Shown here: positions 33,524 to 42,746 of the stretch, one piece after another
How positions within the stretch are numbered: position 1 is the stretch's first letter
Layout of the letters: each line of letters starts with the position of its first letter
NCBI GenBank assembly: GCA_964478815.1
Contig: CAYZKY010000010.1
Location: 1-64,000, forward strand
Direction: 5' to 3'
From: DASVNK01 sp964478815
Lineage (GTDB): Bacteria > Verrucomicrobiota > Verrucomicrobiia > Limisphaerales > SXQI01
DNA: 64,000 nucleotides
The notes under the pieces: generated by a model
The model's input: only the letters and a program-made list of their open reading frames with translations
What the model was told of the DNA's origin: nothing
The model's database searches: none
Program-made: the position numbers and the translations under genes

Positions 33524-35728
33524 TCAATACTTTTGTTTGATATCGACCGCCACGCCGCGGTCCCCGGTCTTGACGGCTTCGCCTTTTTTGGACTCGCCGT
33601 TTTTGCCCGGCTTGCCGGGCTTCGCATCGTCGTCGTGCTTGGAGTAGTAGTCGTAGTAGTAGCCGCTGTAGTAGTAGTAGTAGGAATCCTGAGAGATGTT
33701 GATGTTATTCAGCACCACGCCCATCAGGTTGCCGCCCACCTTCTCGACCATTTGCTTGGCGCGCTGGGTCATGACCTGCGGATACTTGCGATACTGAATC
33801 ACGAGCAGGGCCATGTCGACTTCGCTGGCGAGGATCGAGGCGTCGCTGACGCCCATGATCGGCGGAGAATCGAAAAAGACGAAGTCGTATCGTTCCTTCG
33901 CGGCCTTGATGAAGTCGCGCATTTGCGCTGAATTCAGCACCCCGAGCGAGCTGCTGGGCAGCTTGCCGCTCGGCAGGAAGTGGAGGCTCGGCACCGGAGT
34001 GGTCTGCACGACTTCCTCGATCGTGTTCTGCTTGAGCAGCAGGTTCGTCAAGCCGGCCGAGTTGGAGACGTTCAGCATCTTGTGGAGGCTGGGACGGCGG
34101 AGGTCGGAATCCACGAGCAACACGCGCGCGCCGTTCTGGGCGAACACCGTCGCGAGATTGAAGATGGTCGTCGATTTCCCTTCGCCGGCGCCGCCGCTGA
34201 CGACGGTAATGGTGGTCGACTTCGCTTCCTTGCGCGAGAACAGGAGGTTCGTGCGCAAGACGCGATAGGCTTCCGCGTGCGGGCTGTCCGCGCCCTCCTG
34301 GATGAGCGAGCCGACATTCTGCGGGATGACCCCGAGCACGGGCGCTTGCAGGGCGCGCTCGACGTCGTCGATGGTCTTCACGCTGGTATCGAGATACTCG
34401 ATGAAGAACGCGAGGCCGAAGCCCATGAGCAGGCCGACCACGACACCCAAGGTGATATTCAACGGGATGTTCGGCCGGACCGCCCGGTTCTCCTGCTGGG
34501 CGTAATCGACGATCTCCACGCTGGAGCTCTTCGGGATTTTGGCATCCACTTTTTCCGCGAGGATGCGCATGAACACGGTGTCGAGAATGCGCTGTTGATT
34601 ATCCAGCTCGCGCTTCGCGGCAAAAAACGGGGCGTTAAGCTGGCGCTTTTGCGCATCTTCGCGTTTGGCGGCCTCGACGCTTTCGCGCAGGCTGTCGGCC
34701 AAAGCCTTCTTCGTCGCGACCACGCTTTGCAAGCCAAGCAGGACGCCGTCGACACGATCCTCGATCTGGCGATTGATCGTCTTGATCAGTTCTTCGAGAC
34801 GCTTGATCTCCGGGTGGTCGTCGCCCAAGTCGACGATTAGAGTGGCATATTGTTGTTCGGACTTGGCCAGATCGCCCAAGTAGCGGCCCATCGCCTCATC
34901 GGGGAAGGCAGTGGGAATGGCCTTGCGCAACTCGGCGCGGCTCAGGCTTTTGAATTCTTCCAGCGTCTTGCGGCTCTGGACATACATTTGCTCGGCCGTG
35001 ATCCGATCGCGATCACGACTCCGGACGTTTTCCATTTCCGGAGTGGTGGTGTAGCTGAAGGAATCGCCCATTTCCGAGACGTTCACTTCCTGGCGAATCT
35101 TGTCCAAACGCTCCTGCAAGCGCTCGAGTTCCGCTTTTTGCGTGGCATACTCCTCGTTCAGGGCGGCGATGCCTTTCTCGGAGAGGCTGCTGCGGTTCTT
35201 CGTGCGGCTTTCCTTGTAGACATCCGCCACCATATTCGCGATGTCGGCCGCTTCCTTCTTTAGATCGCTGTAGGCGCGGATTTCGATCAAGCTGGTGTTG
35301 CGGGACTGGCGGACGTCGATTTGCTTGGCCAGGATTTTCTGGGCGTCGCTCTTTTTCAGGTTCTCCGCCCCGAAGCGCTTGGCCCACTCCTGCACCAGGT
35401 TCAGGCGATCCACCACCGGCTCCAGCACTTTGGTCGAGCGAATTTTCTCGAACTCCGTCTGGATAAAGTAAGGATCGTACTGGTTCGGCATGGCCACGCC
35501 CGACATGATCGTCGGGATGTCCGGCGTATCCTTGCTCACCTCGATCCGGGCCGTGGCCATGTAGGTCTCGGGAAGGATAAAGGTCACGGCCGTGGTGGTG
35601 CCGACGACGAGGAGGAAGACGGCCAGGATGACCGTTTTTCGAATCCGAATGATGCGCCAATAATCCAGGAAGTGGAGTTTCGCTTCTGGCTGGCCGGGAC
35701 TGAAGGTATTTTTCGCTGCTGCTTCCAT
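33524..35728 (-). CDS. Polysaccharide co-polymerase with BY-kinase domain (Wzc/ExoP-like)
   Basis: 734 residues. The Wzz domain begins at YWRIIRIRKTVI with TM1 at about 33-52. A long periplasmic coiled coil (about 190-400, with EEYATQKAELERLQERLDKI) and TM2 (about 430-452, ITLGVVVGLLMGFGLAFFIEY) follow. The cytoplasmic BY-kinase (about 480-690) has Walker A SGGAGEGKST (about 510), Walker A' LLVDSDLRRP and Walker B FVFFDSPP. The C-terminal tyrosine cluster QDSYYYYYSGYYYDYYSK is the autophosphorylation tail and is followed by a charged Gly/Lys/Pro segment. It controls polymer length and export of an exopolysaccharide. A terminator-like hairpin ends only a few bases upstream of its ATG. Confidence 0.93.
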   Translation of the reverse strand: MEAAAKNTFSPGQPEAKLHFLDYWRIIRIRKTVILAVFLLVVGTTTAVTFILPETYMATARIEVSKDTPDIPTIMSGVAMPNQYDPYFIQTEFEKIRSTKVLEPVVDRLNLVQEWAKRFGAENLKKSDAQKILAKQIDVRQSRNTSLIEIRAYSDLKKEAADIANMVADVYKESRTKNRSSLSEKGIAALNEEYATQKAELERLQERLDKIRQEVNVSEMGDSFSYTTTPEMENVRSRDRDRITAEQMYVQSRKTLEEFKSLSRAELRKAIPTAFPDEAMGRYLGDLAKSEQQYATLIVDLGDDHPEIKRLEELIKTINRQIEDRVDGVLLGLQSVVATKKALADSLRESVEAAKREDAQKRQLNAPFFAAKRELDNQQRILDTVFMRILAEKVDAKIPKSSSVEIVDYAQQENRAVRPNIPLNITLGVVVGLLMGFGLAFFIEYLDTSVKTIDDVERALQAPVLGVIPQNVGSLIQEGADSPHAEAYRVLRTNLLFSRKEAKSTTITVVSGGAGEGKSTTIFNLATVFAQNGARVLLVDSDLRRPSLHKMLNVSNSAGLTNLLLKQNTIEEVVQTTPVPSLHFLPSGKLPSSSLGVLNSAQMRDFIKAAKERYDFVFFDSPPIMGVSDASILASEVDMALLVIQYRKYPQVMTQRAKQMVEKVGGNLMGVVLNNINISQDSYYYYYSGYYYDYYSKHDDDAKPGKPGKNGESKKGEAVKTGDRGVAVDIKQKY

Positions 35729-35733
35729 GGGAC

Positions 35734-35768
35734 AAAAAAAGGAGGCTGAAGTTAAGATTCCAGCCTCC
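35734..35768 (-). terminator. Intrinsic terminator in the leader of the BY-kinase gene
   Basis: Minus-strand GGAGGCTG (35768-35761) pairs perfectly with CAGCCTCC (35748-35741) around a 12-nt loop, and seven T residues follow (35740-35734). It ends the outer-membrane barrel gene, whose stop is at 35795, and leaves only five bases before the ATG at 35728. Downstream expression therefore needs read-through, or a promoter inside the barrel gene. Confidence 0.85.
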
Positions 35769-35794
35769 CGCGGTTATTGCAATGTAAATCTTTT

Positions 35795-37150
35795 TTAGTA
35801 CGTGGCGCGGATGCCCGCGTAAACACGGTTGCGAGTGTAATCGCGCGGCAGGCCGCGGTCGCTGAGATCGGACTCGAGTTTGTCGAAGTTGTAGCCAACT
35901 TCCGCCGCGAGCCACTTGTTGATCTCGTAGGTCAGATTGACCCCGATGAAGAACAGATCTTCGTCCACATCAGGCCCGCCTCCCATGTCGAGGCTCGACA
36001 TCTGGTACTGGCCGATGAGGCTGAGGATGAAGCTGCCGTAGAACCGGTGGTTCACCGAGCCGTAGACCGAGGTCGCTTCCGCGTCGAGGTTCGGCGCGAG
36101 TCCGCCGCCCGGGATGAAGCCGATGTCCGTCTGGCTGCGGGAGTGGCGAACGCCCAACTGCGCGTAGCTGCCGGCCATGTAAAGCCAGGTCGCGCTCGCG
36201 TCCACGTACGGCGAGATATCGTCGTCATCCAAGCCCGGCAGATAATCGTTCAGCTTCTCGTAAGAGGTGTACTGCACGCCCGCGCGCAGCGAAGCATTGA
36301 GCGTTTGGGTGATCGCCTGATCGACGCCCAAGGTGAAGAAGTGGGACACGCTGTTGCGGATGTCGGAATTGTAGGCCCGGAACACGCCGCCGCCGTCCAC
36401 TCCGCCGAAGCGGTCGTCGCTCACATAATCGATATACTGGAAGCTGTATCCGATCACTCCGACTGTTTGCGGCAGCAGCACCTGGCGGCCTTCGAGGCTG
36501 AACTTGTGATCCACCCGGTCCAGCAACGAGGAGCGGCTGTTCAAGCCGAGCGGATTGCCGACCCCGAGGAGCGGATCGCGCGCGACGTCGGCCGCGTCTT
36601 GTTCGTAGTCGAAGTAGTTGTTGGTGTAGCGCGAGACCAACTGGAAGTTCTCGGTGATTTCGCTGGTCAGCCCGATCGAAGCGGTGTTGCGGATGTTGTC
36701 GCCGTCGGAACGGAGGGGCACGGTGACCACGATGCCGTCCGGATCGAGGACTTGCGGTTCCTGGGCGAGCACGAAGGAGTTGCTGACGTCCAGTTTGAAG
36801 CGGTTATTGAAGGCGTGGCTCAGCTTCGCATTGAACTGGATGGTATGATCGATCTCATCCTCGTCGCGATCCTCGAACCAGCGCATCGAGTAGATGGCGC
36901 TCAGGCCGAGGGTGGTGGCGTCCTTCACCCAATTGTAGCTTGCGGCCGGCATGACCTCGATGCCCACGCTTTCGCGCTCGTTCGGCTTCGAGGAGGTCGT
37001 GTAATTGTCATCGTAGAACCCACGCAGGGTGCCCGAGACGCTCCACGGCTTGGTCGCCGACGGCGTGCCAGCATTCGGAGCGAACACTGCCCCATGCACA
37101 CTGGCCGCTCCGAGAGCCACCAAACCGGCTGCTGCTGTAATTTTCTTCAT
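35795..37150 (-). CDS. Outer membrane beta-barrel protein of the exopolysaccharide locus
   Basis: 451 residues. A signal peptide (KKITAAAGLVALGAASVHG) is followed by alternating amphipathic strands rich in aromatic and Asn/Asp residues (for example YDDNYTTSS, SLIGQYQMSSLD, EVGYNFDKLES). The C-terminal strand is NRVYAGIRATY, ending in Tyr as expected for substrates of the BAM complex. About 16-18 strands are plausible. The position directly upstream of the kinase and the Wza-like gene suggests it is the outer membrane secretion pore for the polysaccharide (inference). It has a sigma-70-like promoter of its own and a terminator after it. Confidence 0.8.
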   Translation of the reverse strand: MKKITAAAGLVALGAASVHGAVFAPNAGTPSATKPWSVSGTLRGFYDDNYTTSSKPNERESVGIEVMPAASYNWVKDATTLGLSAIYSMRWFEDRDEDEIDHTIQFNAKLSHAFNNRFKLDVSNSFVLAQEPQVLDPDGIVVTVPLRSDGDNIRNTASIGLTSEITENFQLVSRYTNNYFDYEQDAADVARDPLLGVGNPLGLNSRSSLLDRVDHKFSLEGRQVLLPQTVGVIGYSFQYIDYVSDDRFGGVDGGGVFRAYNSDIRNSVSHFFTLGVDQAITQTLNASLRAGVQYTSYEKLNDYLPGLDDDDISPYVDASATWLYMAGSYAQLGVRHSRSQTDIGFIPGGGLAPNLDAEATSVYGSVNHRFYGSFILSLIGQYQMSSLDMGGGPDVDEDLFFIGVNLTYEINKWLAAEVGYNFDKLESDLSDRGLPRDYTRNRVYAGIRATY

Positions 37151-37214
37151 ACTTACTTTTTTTCCTGTTCGATACTCTTTCTCCGCCCTGTCCTACTCGA
37201 TGAAAAGCGAGACC

Positions 37215-37243
37215 TTTTTAGGTAAGGCCTCCGCCGTTGTCAA
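37215..37243 (-). promoter_or_regulatory. Putative sigma-70 promoter for the outer membrane barrel gene
   Basis: On the minus strand TTGACA (37243-37238) is a perfect -35 box, followed after 17 bp by TAAAAA (37220-37215), a 4/6 match to the -10 consensus. It lies about 65 bp before the ATG at 37150. The leader contains AGGAAAAAAAGTAAGT just before the start. Confidence 0.55.
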
Positions 37244-37289
37244 CACATTAAAACGGAAAAATCTGCGAGAAACCGCACCCCTACGGTTC

Positions 37290-39083
37290 TCATTTCCAAC
37301 GGGTTTGGTCGCTGAGGAACAATTGCGAGGGGAAGAGACCCGGCGGCGCCTTCTTGAGCGGAAAGCCGCTCGGCACGTTGGTCTTCAACACACTGTCCAG
37401 CACAAAACGTCCCCATGCTCCTTCGGGTGACTTTAGCATCTCTGTCAAGAACCGTAAATCGGTCGTCCGCGGCGTCAGATATAATGCTTTGATGGCTTTT
37501 TGGAAATCGTTGATTCGGTAAAAATCGCTCGACCGGCTCGCTCCGTAGTCCAGCGTCACCCACACCGCCGTGCGGTCCCCGTACCAAGCCACGGCCCAGG
37601 GCATGTCGGTCATCATCAATTCGTCCGGCTGCATCCAGCGCGAAATCTCGCGGATGACCGGCGGCAAGTATGGGTCCTGTCCCGTGGGCGGATACACATA
37701 GGGGTAACTCCGTGGCGGCAGAAGCCGCAGCATCAAGGGAAGCGCCAGGACGACGGCGAAGGCCACGACGGCCGCCGAGCGCAACGCCGGGAGAGGAAAC
37801 TCGATCTGATCCAGCAGCGTGAAGAACAAGGCCGCGCCGAAAATAAAGACGAGGGGCGCGACGATGACGAGCAAGTTTTCGGAGGTCAGCACCGGGTCCC
37901 GGGCGCTGAGGTAGGTGCGCCCCAACGCCTGAAAAACTCCGAGAAGCACCGCCGACCCCGCCACGAAATAACGCAGGCGCGACAATAACGGATTCCGAAA
38001 CGGGACCAGCAGGCCGGCGAGGAACAATCCCGCAATCCAACTCCCCGCGAACTGCGGCAGATCCCGCTGCAACACTTCCGCGCCGTTGACCGCCAGCTTG
38101 CGCGGATACTGGCCGAATTCGATTTTGTTCAATTCGAGATTCAGGTTTTTCGGCATCATCCGCTCGAGCCGTTCGCCCGGGAGGTCCACGGTGTTTTGAT
38201 GGATGGCCATGCCCGCGAGGCCGAAGGGTTGGCCGCTCAGGGCGTAGTTGCGCACCAGCCACGGGCCGGCCAGCACGGCCAGGACCAGCCCCGCGGTCAC
38301 CGCCAGAGCGGTCCGTCGCGCGCCGCTGAACGCGGCCAGGAAGGCCAGCGCCGGCAGCGCCACCGCGAGCATCGAGTACCGGGTCAAGACCAGGATGCCC
38401 AGCAAGGCTCCCGCCCAAGCCGCGCGCCCGAAACTCCACGCCGGCGTCTTGCCGGTGGGCTCCCGGCCTTCGCGCTCGAGCGCGCCCAGCACCGAGGCCA
38501 GGAGGAGAAAGAGCACGATCAGCAACATCGTCGAAAGCCCCGAGGTGGTGAATTCCCAGAAGAGTTCGGTGCCGGCCAGCAGGAACGCCGCCAAGCCGCC
38601 CACCGCCGGATCGAACCACTCCCGGCCGAGCCGGTAGACCAGCCAGAGCGCACCGAAAAAGAGCAATTGATTGAAGAGACCGATCAGCACCTCGGGCTGG
38701 TACCGCCAGAAGCTCGAACCCGGCGTGTCCCACCGAAACGGCAGCACTTTCATCAATCCCGCGAGCAAGGCTGGATACACCGGCGCGTTCGCGAGGTCGG
38801 GATGCGGGTCTTTCAGGACGGAAACATTCTCGCCGCGCACCTTCTCCATCAGGGCGATGCTGAGCGGACGGATGAAATGGGTCGAGTATCCCCTCCCCTC
38901 GGCCAGATTATGGCCGATCTGCGCGGCGTCCATGGCCTCGATCGAGCCGAAGGTCTTGGCCTCCCGCCAATGCCAGAGCCCCGCGATCGAGAGCAGCAGC
39001 ACGACCCAGAAGAAATTCTTGATCCAGCCGACTCCTTCGCCTTCTTCGAACTTGTGAATCAACTCTTGCAGTCCCGGCATCAT
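37290..39083 (-). CDS. Polytopic membrane protein, probable ArnT/PMT-like (GT39/GT83-type) glycosyltransferase
   Basis: 597 residues from the ATG pair at 39083. About 11-13 hydrophobic helices follow an amphipathic N-terminus (MMPGLQELIHKFEEGEG). The first extracytoplasmic loop has EAMDAAQIGHNLAEGRGYSTHFIRP, resembling the acidic DAxY(F)-type loop of GT-C membrane glycosyltransferases. The C-terminal soluble part (about 480-597, YPYVYPPTGQDPYLPPVIREISRWM) is typical of dolichol- or undecaprenyl-sugar-using family members in Planctomycetes-Verrucomicrobia. It would move a sugar from a lipid carrier onto a periplasmic acceptor. It is next to the sigma-54 regulator gene (2 bp gap) and upstream of the exopolysaccharide genes. 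Confidence 0.75.
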   Translation of the reverse strand: MMPGLQELIHKFEEGEGVGWIKNFFWVVLLLSIAGLWHWREAKTFGSIEAMDAAQIGHNLAEGRGYSTHFIRPLSIALMEKVRGENVSVLKDPHPDLANAPVYPALLAGLMKVLPFRWDTPGSSFWRYQPEVLIGLFNQLLFFGALWLVYRLGREWFDPAVGGLAAFLLAGTELFWEFTTSGLSTMLLIVLFLLLASVLGALEREGREPTGKTPAWSFGRAAWAGALLGILVLTRYSMLAVALPALAFLAAFSGARRTALAVTAGLVLAVLAGPWLVRNYALSGQPFGLAGMAIHQNTVDLPGERLERMMPKNLNLELNKIEFGQYPRKLAVNGAEVLQRDLPQFAGSWIAGLFLAGLLVPFRNPLLSRLRYFVAGSAVLLGVFQALGRTYLSARDPVLTSENLLVIVAPLVFIFGAALFFTLLDQIEFPLPALRSAAVVAFAVVLALPLMLRLLPPRSYPYVYPPTGQDPYLPPVIREISRWMQPDELMMTDMPWAVAWYGDRTAVWVTLDYGASRSSDFYRINDFQKAIKALYLTPRTTDLRFLTEMLKSPEGAWGRFVLDSVLKTNVPSGFPLKKAPPGLFPSQLFLSDQTRWK

Positions 39084-39085
39084 CG

Positions 39086-40483
39086 TCAAAATCCTTCCAG
39101 TTGATATTCGCGCAATTTCCGATGCAGCGTCCGCCGGCTCATCCCCAGCTTCTCCGCGGCTTTGGTGCGGTTGCTGTCGCATTCCCGCAGCGCCCGCTTG
39201 ATCAGTTCCTTTTCCGCTTCCTCCAAATTCAGGCTGCCGGCGGCCGGCCCTGGGCTCGCGGCCCCGCCGGCCGACTCCGGCCCGCCGCCCGCGGCCGGTT
39301 GATAGTTCCGCACGGCCGCCGGCAAATCCCGGGTCATCACGCGGTCCTGCCGCCCGAGCACCACCGCGCCTTCGATGGCGGCCCGGAGTTCCCGGACATT
39401 CCCCGGCCACGGATAACGCATCACCAATTCGAACGCGGCCGGATCGAATCCGTTCACCGTCCGATGATTTTTCGCGGCGATTTCCTTCAAAAAACTGTCC
39501 GCCAGCAAGGGAATGTCTTCTTTCCGCTCCCGCAACGGCGGCAGATGGACCGGCACCACATTCAACCGGTAGTAGAGGTCCTCGCGAAACTTCCCCGCCC
39601 GCACCAGGTCTTCCAGGTTCTTGTTCGTCGCCGCCACCAGCCGGACGTCCGAGGTCAGCATCTTGCTCGAGCCCACCCGCTGAAAGGTCCTTTCGCCGAG
39701 AAAGCGGAGCAATTTGATCTGCGTCGCCGCGTCGATCTCCCCGATCTCGTCCAGGAAGAGCGTTCCGCCCTGCGCCTGTTCCACATAACCGATCCGGCGC
39801 TCGTGCGCCCCGGTGAATGCGCCCTTCTCATGCCCGAACAGCTCGCTCTCGAGCAAGGTCGAAGGCAGGGCGGCGCAATGCACCACCACCAGCGGCTGGC
39901 GCGCGCGCGGGCTGTGCTGGTGGATGGCCCGGGCGATCAACTCCTTGCCCGTCCCGCTTTCTCCAGTCACCAGGACGGTGGTCTGCGACGACGCCACCTG
40001 CCGCACCGTGTCGAAAATCTCCTTCATCACCCCCGATTGCCCGATGATCCCCGGCGCTCCCGACAGCGTCAGCCGCGTGTCCAGCTGCTGATGCAGCGAC
40101 TTGTTTTCCGTCTCCAGCTTCTGGTGGCGCAACGCCCGCCGGATGCGGAATTCCAGCTCCTCGATGTTCAGCTTCCCTTTGGCGATGTAATCGTCCGCCC
40201 CGCGTTTGATGGCATCCACGGCCGTTTCTTCCGAACCGTAGGCGGTCATCAAGATGCAGATCGGCGGCCGCGCCAGGCTCTTGGCCCGGGTGATCAGCTT
40301 GATCCCGTCCTCCCCCGGCATCCGGAAATCGGTCAGCAAGACGTCGAACCGCTCTCGTTCGAGCAGTTCGATCGCCGCCGCGGCGGAATCCGCGAGATAA
40401 ATGTCGAAATCGTCTTCGAGCGCGGCACGCAAGCCCTCGCGCTGGGTCTTCTCGTCGTCGACGATGAGCAGCGTCGGCTTCAT
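39086..40483 (-). CDS. NtrC-family sigma-54-dependent response regulator
   Basis: 465 residues. The receiver domain (about 3-115) has phosphoacceptor Asp52 in LLTDFRMPGEDG and the conserved Lys in DDYIAKGKLN. The AAA+ domain (about 140-375) has Walker A TGESGTGKE, the sigma-54 contact loop GHEKGAFTGAHE, Walker B GGTLFLDEIGE and the Arg finger region. A Gly/Ala/Pro-rich linker leads to a Fis-type HTH (SNRTKAAEKLGMSRRTLHRKL). It would drive RpoN promoters. Its start overlaps the stop of the kinase gene by four bases (ATGA), so the two form a two-component pair. Candidate targets are nearby exopolysaccharide genes (inference). Confidence 0.95.
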   Translation of the reverse strand: MKPTLLIVDDEKTQREGLRAALEDDFDIYLADSAAAAIELLERERFDVLLTDFRMPGEDGIKLITRAKSLARPPICILMTAYGSEETAVDAIKRGADDYIAKGKLNIEELEFRIRRALRHQKLETENKSLHQQLDTRLTLSGAPGIIGQSGVMKEIFDTVRQVASSQTTVLVTGESGTGKELIARAIHQHSPRARQPLVVVHCAALPSTLLESELFGHEKGAFTGAHERRIGYVEQAQGGTLFLDEIGEIDAATQIKLLRFLGERTFQRVGSSKMLTSDVRLVAATNKNLEDLVRAGKFREDLYYRLNVVPVHLPPLRERKEDIPLLADSFLKEIAAKNHRTVNGFDPAAFELVMRYPWPGNVRELRAAIEGAVVLGRQDRVMTRDLPAAVRNYQPAAGGGPESAGGAASPGPAAGSLNLEEAEKELIKRALRECDSNRTKAAEKLGMSRRTLHRKLREYQLEGF

Positions 40484-41724
40484 GCCGGGGTGGCCTCCGG
40501 CTGCGCCATCCCGTTCCCACCGGCTTCGAGCAGCCGCGGAGCCGGCTCCCGCAACGGCAGGTGAATGCGAAAGGTCGAGCCGAGCCCGGGCTTGCTCTCC
40601 ACCTCGATCGTTCCGCGATGATCCCGCACAATGCGATGGACTACCATCAAGCCCAGGCCGGAGCCCTTCTTCTTCGTCGTGTAGAACGGCTCGAAGATGC
40701 GGCTCAACAGCTCCGGCGGAATGCCCCGCCCCGTATCCGAGACGCTCACCCAGGCGGTATTCGCATTAAACCCGCTTTGCAAGGCGATGGTCCCGCCGCG
40801 CGTGGTCGCCTGCATCGCGTTCTTGAGGAGATTGAGCAGCACCTGCTGAATCTGCGCCGCATCCAGCGGAACTTCCGGCAAGTGCTCCTCCAGCTTTTCC
40901 ATCACCCGCAAGCCGCGATTCTCCAGCTCCGGGCCCAGCACCCGCAACGCCTGCCGCACGCAATCGTTGAGCGAGCCTGGCGCCAGGCTTGGCAGGCGCG
41001 GCCGCAACGCTTCCAGGAACTGCGTCACGATGTAATCCAGCCGGTCGATCTCTCCCTTGGCTACTCGCACGTACTCTTCGAGCCGATCCGTGCTCCGAGC
41101 CATGCGGTCGGCTTCCACGCCGCTCCCCCTGGCGCCCGGCTCCATCGCCCCTCGCACCCGCTTTAACTCCCGCTCCATCAACTGCAAGTGGATGTGCAAG
41201 GCGTTCAAGGGGTTTCCGATCTCGTGGGCCACACTGGCCGCCAGCAAGGTCAGGGCCTGCCCCCGTTCCTGCTCGATATCCTGAAACCGCTGCTGCCGGG
41301 CCTCCGTTTCGTCATTGATGACCAGGGCCACTCCCGCGACTTCTCCATCCAGAGGCGCGGCCGACACCCGCAGAAAGCGATGCTGTGGCACATAGACTTC
41401 GAATTCCTGCCGCAAGCCCCGCCCGCCGCCCTCGGCGTTCAGGTGCAACAGCCGCTCCCAATCCAGCCACGGCAGCAATCGTTCGGCCGGCTGTCCCTCG
41501 ATCTTGCCCGGGGGTAACCCGAGCAGCCCGCTGGCCGCGGCATTGATGAAACTGATCCCCCCTTTGTCGTCCACCACCAGGATCCCATCCTGGATCGTGT
41601 TGAACAACCGCTCCAGGAAAGTCCGATCCCGCGCGAGCCGCTGGACGACCGACTGCAAGCCCTCGGTATCGAGCCGGCCGATGCGGGCGAGCACCTTGTC
41701 GAGAAAACTGGAACGCGGAGGCAT
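40480..41724 (-). CDS. PAS-domain histidine kinase (NtrB/AtoS-like) partnered with the NtrC-type regulator
   Basis: 414 residues from ATG 41724. A frame open further upstream would run into the corA region and is not needed. A PAS domain (about 35-140, LFNTIQDGILVVDDKGGISFINAAASGLLG) is followed by a linker, HisKA with His167 in SVAHEIGNPLNALHIHLQ, and HATPase_c with N-box LLNLLKNAMQAT, G1 VSDTGRGIPP and G2 KKGSGLGLMVV. No membrane helices are seen, so the signal is cytoplasmic. It overlaps the regulator gene by four bases. Corresponding promoters were not identified. Confidence 0.92.
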   Translation of the reverse strand: MPPRSSFLDKVLARIGRLDTEGLQSVVQRLARDRTFLERLFNTIQDGILVVDDKGGISFINAAASGLLGLPPGKIEGQPAERLLPWLDWERLLHLNAEGGGRGLRQEFEVYVPQHRFLRVSAAPLDGEVAGVALVINDETEARQQRFQDIEQERGQALTLLAASVAHEIGNPLNALHIHLQLMERELKRVRGAMEPGARGSGVEADRMARSTDRLEEYVRVAKGEIDRLDYIVTQFLEALRPRLPSLAPGSLNDCVRQALRVLGPELENRGLRVMEKLEEHLPEVPLDAAQIQQVLLNLLKNAMQATTRGGTIALQSGFNANTAWVSVSDTGRGIPPELLSRIFEPFYTTKKKGSGLGLMVVHRIVRDHRGTIEVESKPGLGSTFRIHLPLREPAPRLLEAGGNGMAQPEATPA

Positions 41725-41741
41725 ACGGGATCGATCCTGAG

Positions 41742-42746
41742 CTACCGCTTCAACCAGCCCTTCCGCCGGAAATAATAGAAAGTCGCCGCCGTCGAAATGA
41801 TCGTCGTGCCGATGGCCGCCGGGTATCCCAGCCGCCAATCCAGCTCCGGCATCCCCTTGAAATTCATCCCGAACCACGTCCCGATGATCATCACCGGCGT
41901 CGTGATGACGGTGATCAGGGTCAGCAGTTTCACCACTTCCCCCGTCCGGTTCGACGACATGTTGAGATACACCTGCAAAATCCCCGTCAGGGAATCCGTA
42001 TACCCCTGGGCCACTTCGGAAATATGATACAACCGGTCGTACACATCCCGATAGTACGGCACCAAATGCGCCCGGATCAGCTTGAACTCGCCCCGGGCGA
42101 ACCGCGCCAGCACCTCCCGCTGCGGTCCGATAATCTGCCGCAAATGCAGCACTTCTTTTTTAATCTGGATGATCCGCGGCAGCGTCTTCCCTTCGCTCCC
42201 TTGCAGCGCCTCCTGCTCCAGTTCCGCGATCTCGATGGATAACTCCTCGAGTGCGGGCTTGTAATTCTCCACGATCGAATCCAGCAGCGTATGCGCCACC
42301 CGATCCGGCGCCCGCGCATGGCTGCCCGAGCTGCGCAGGCACCGCTCCGCCGTCGCCGACACGCTCTTGAACGCCGTGTCGTGATACGTCACCAGAAAGT
42401 TCTTCCCCAAAAAGAAATTCAGCTCGCTCGTCGCGAATACCCCGTCCCGCCGGCTGTAGTCCACCGCATGGATGACCATGAACAGGTAGGGAGCGAACAT
42501 GTCCCCTTCCTTCGGCGTGTACTCCTCCACCTTCGGCGATGGCGTCACCATCACGCAATCCTCGATCGAGAGCGGGTGAAAATGGAAAACATCCTCCAGC
42601 AATGCCTTGGTCTCCTCCGGCGTGGGATTGTCGAGATCCACCCACAGGAAGAGGTTGGTGTCCGCCAGCAAGGTCGGCATCAAGAACAGATCGATGTTCT
42701 CGCTGTGCAACCGTCCCTGTGTCGTAAAAGCAAACGAACGAATCAT
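41742..42746 (-). CDS. corA: CorA family Mg2+/divalent cation transporter
   Basis: 334 residues from ATG 42746. A long cytoplasmic N-terminal domain (DLDNPTPEETKALLEDVFHFHPLSIEDC is a family opening), a coiled-coil stalk helix (about 190-270) and two C-terminal membrane helices are present. The pore signature is intact: TWFGMNFKGMPE (GMN) at the end of TM1, and TM2 ends in YYFRRKGWLKR. It forms a pentameric channel for Mg2+ (or Co2+/Ni2+). The stop lies 17 bp before the start of the histidine kinase gene on the same strand, so read-through is possible. Confidence 0.95.
   Translation of the reverse strand: MIRSFAFTTQGRLHSENIDLFLMPTLLADTNLFLWVDLDNPTPEETKALLEDVFHFHPLSIEDCVMVTPSPKVEEYTPKEGDMFAPYLFMVIHAVDYSRRDGVFATSELNFFLGKNFLVTYHDTAFKSVSATAERCLRSSGSHARAPDRVAHTLLDSIVENYKPALEELSIEIAELEQEALQGSEGKTLPRIIQIKKEVLHLRQIIGPQREVLARFARGEFKLIRAHLVPYYRDVYDRLYHISEVAQGYTDSLTGILQVYLNMSSNRTGEVVKLLTLITVITTPVMIIGTWFGMNFKGMPELDWRLGYPAAIGTTIISTAATFYYFRRKGWLKR

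Noticed and set aside
35734..35768. Riboswitch in the kinase leader
   Set aside because: The hairpin and T-tract are those of an intrinsic terminator, and no aptamer-like sequence precedes it because the barrel gene ends there.
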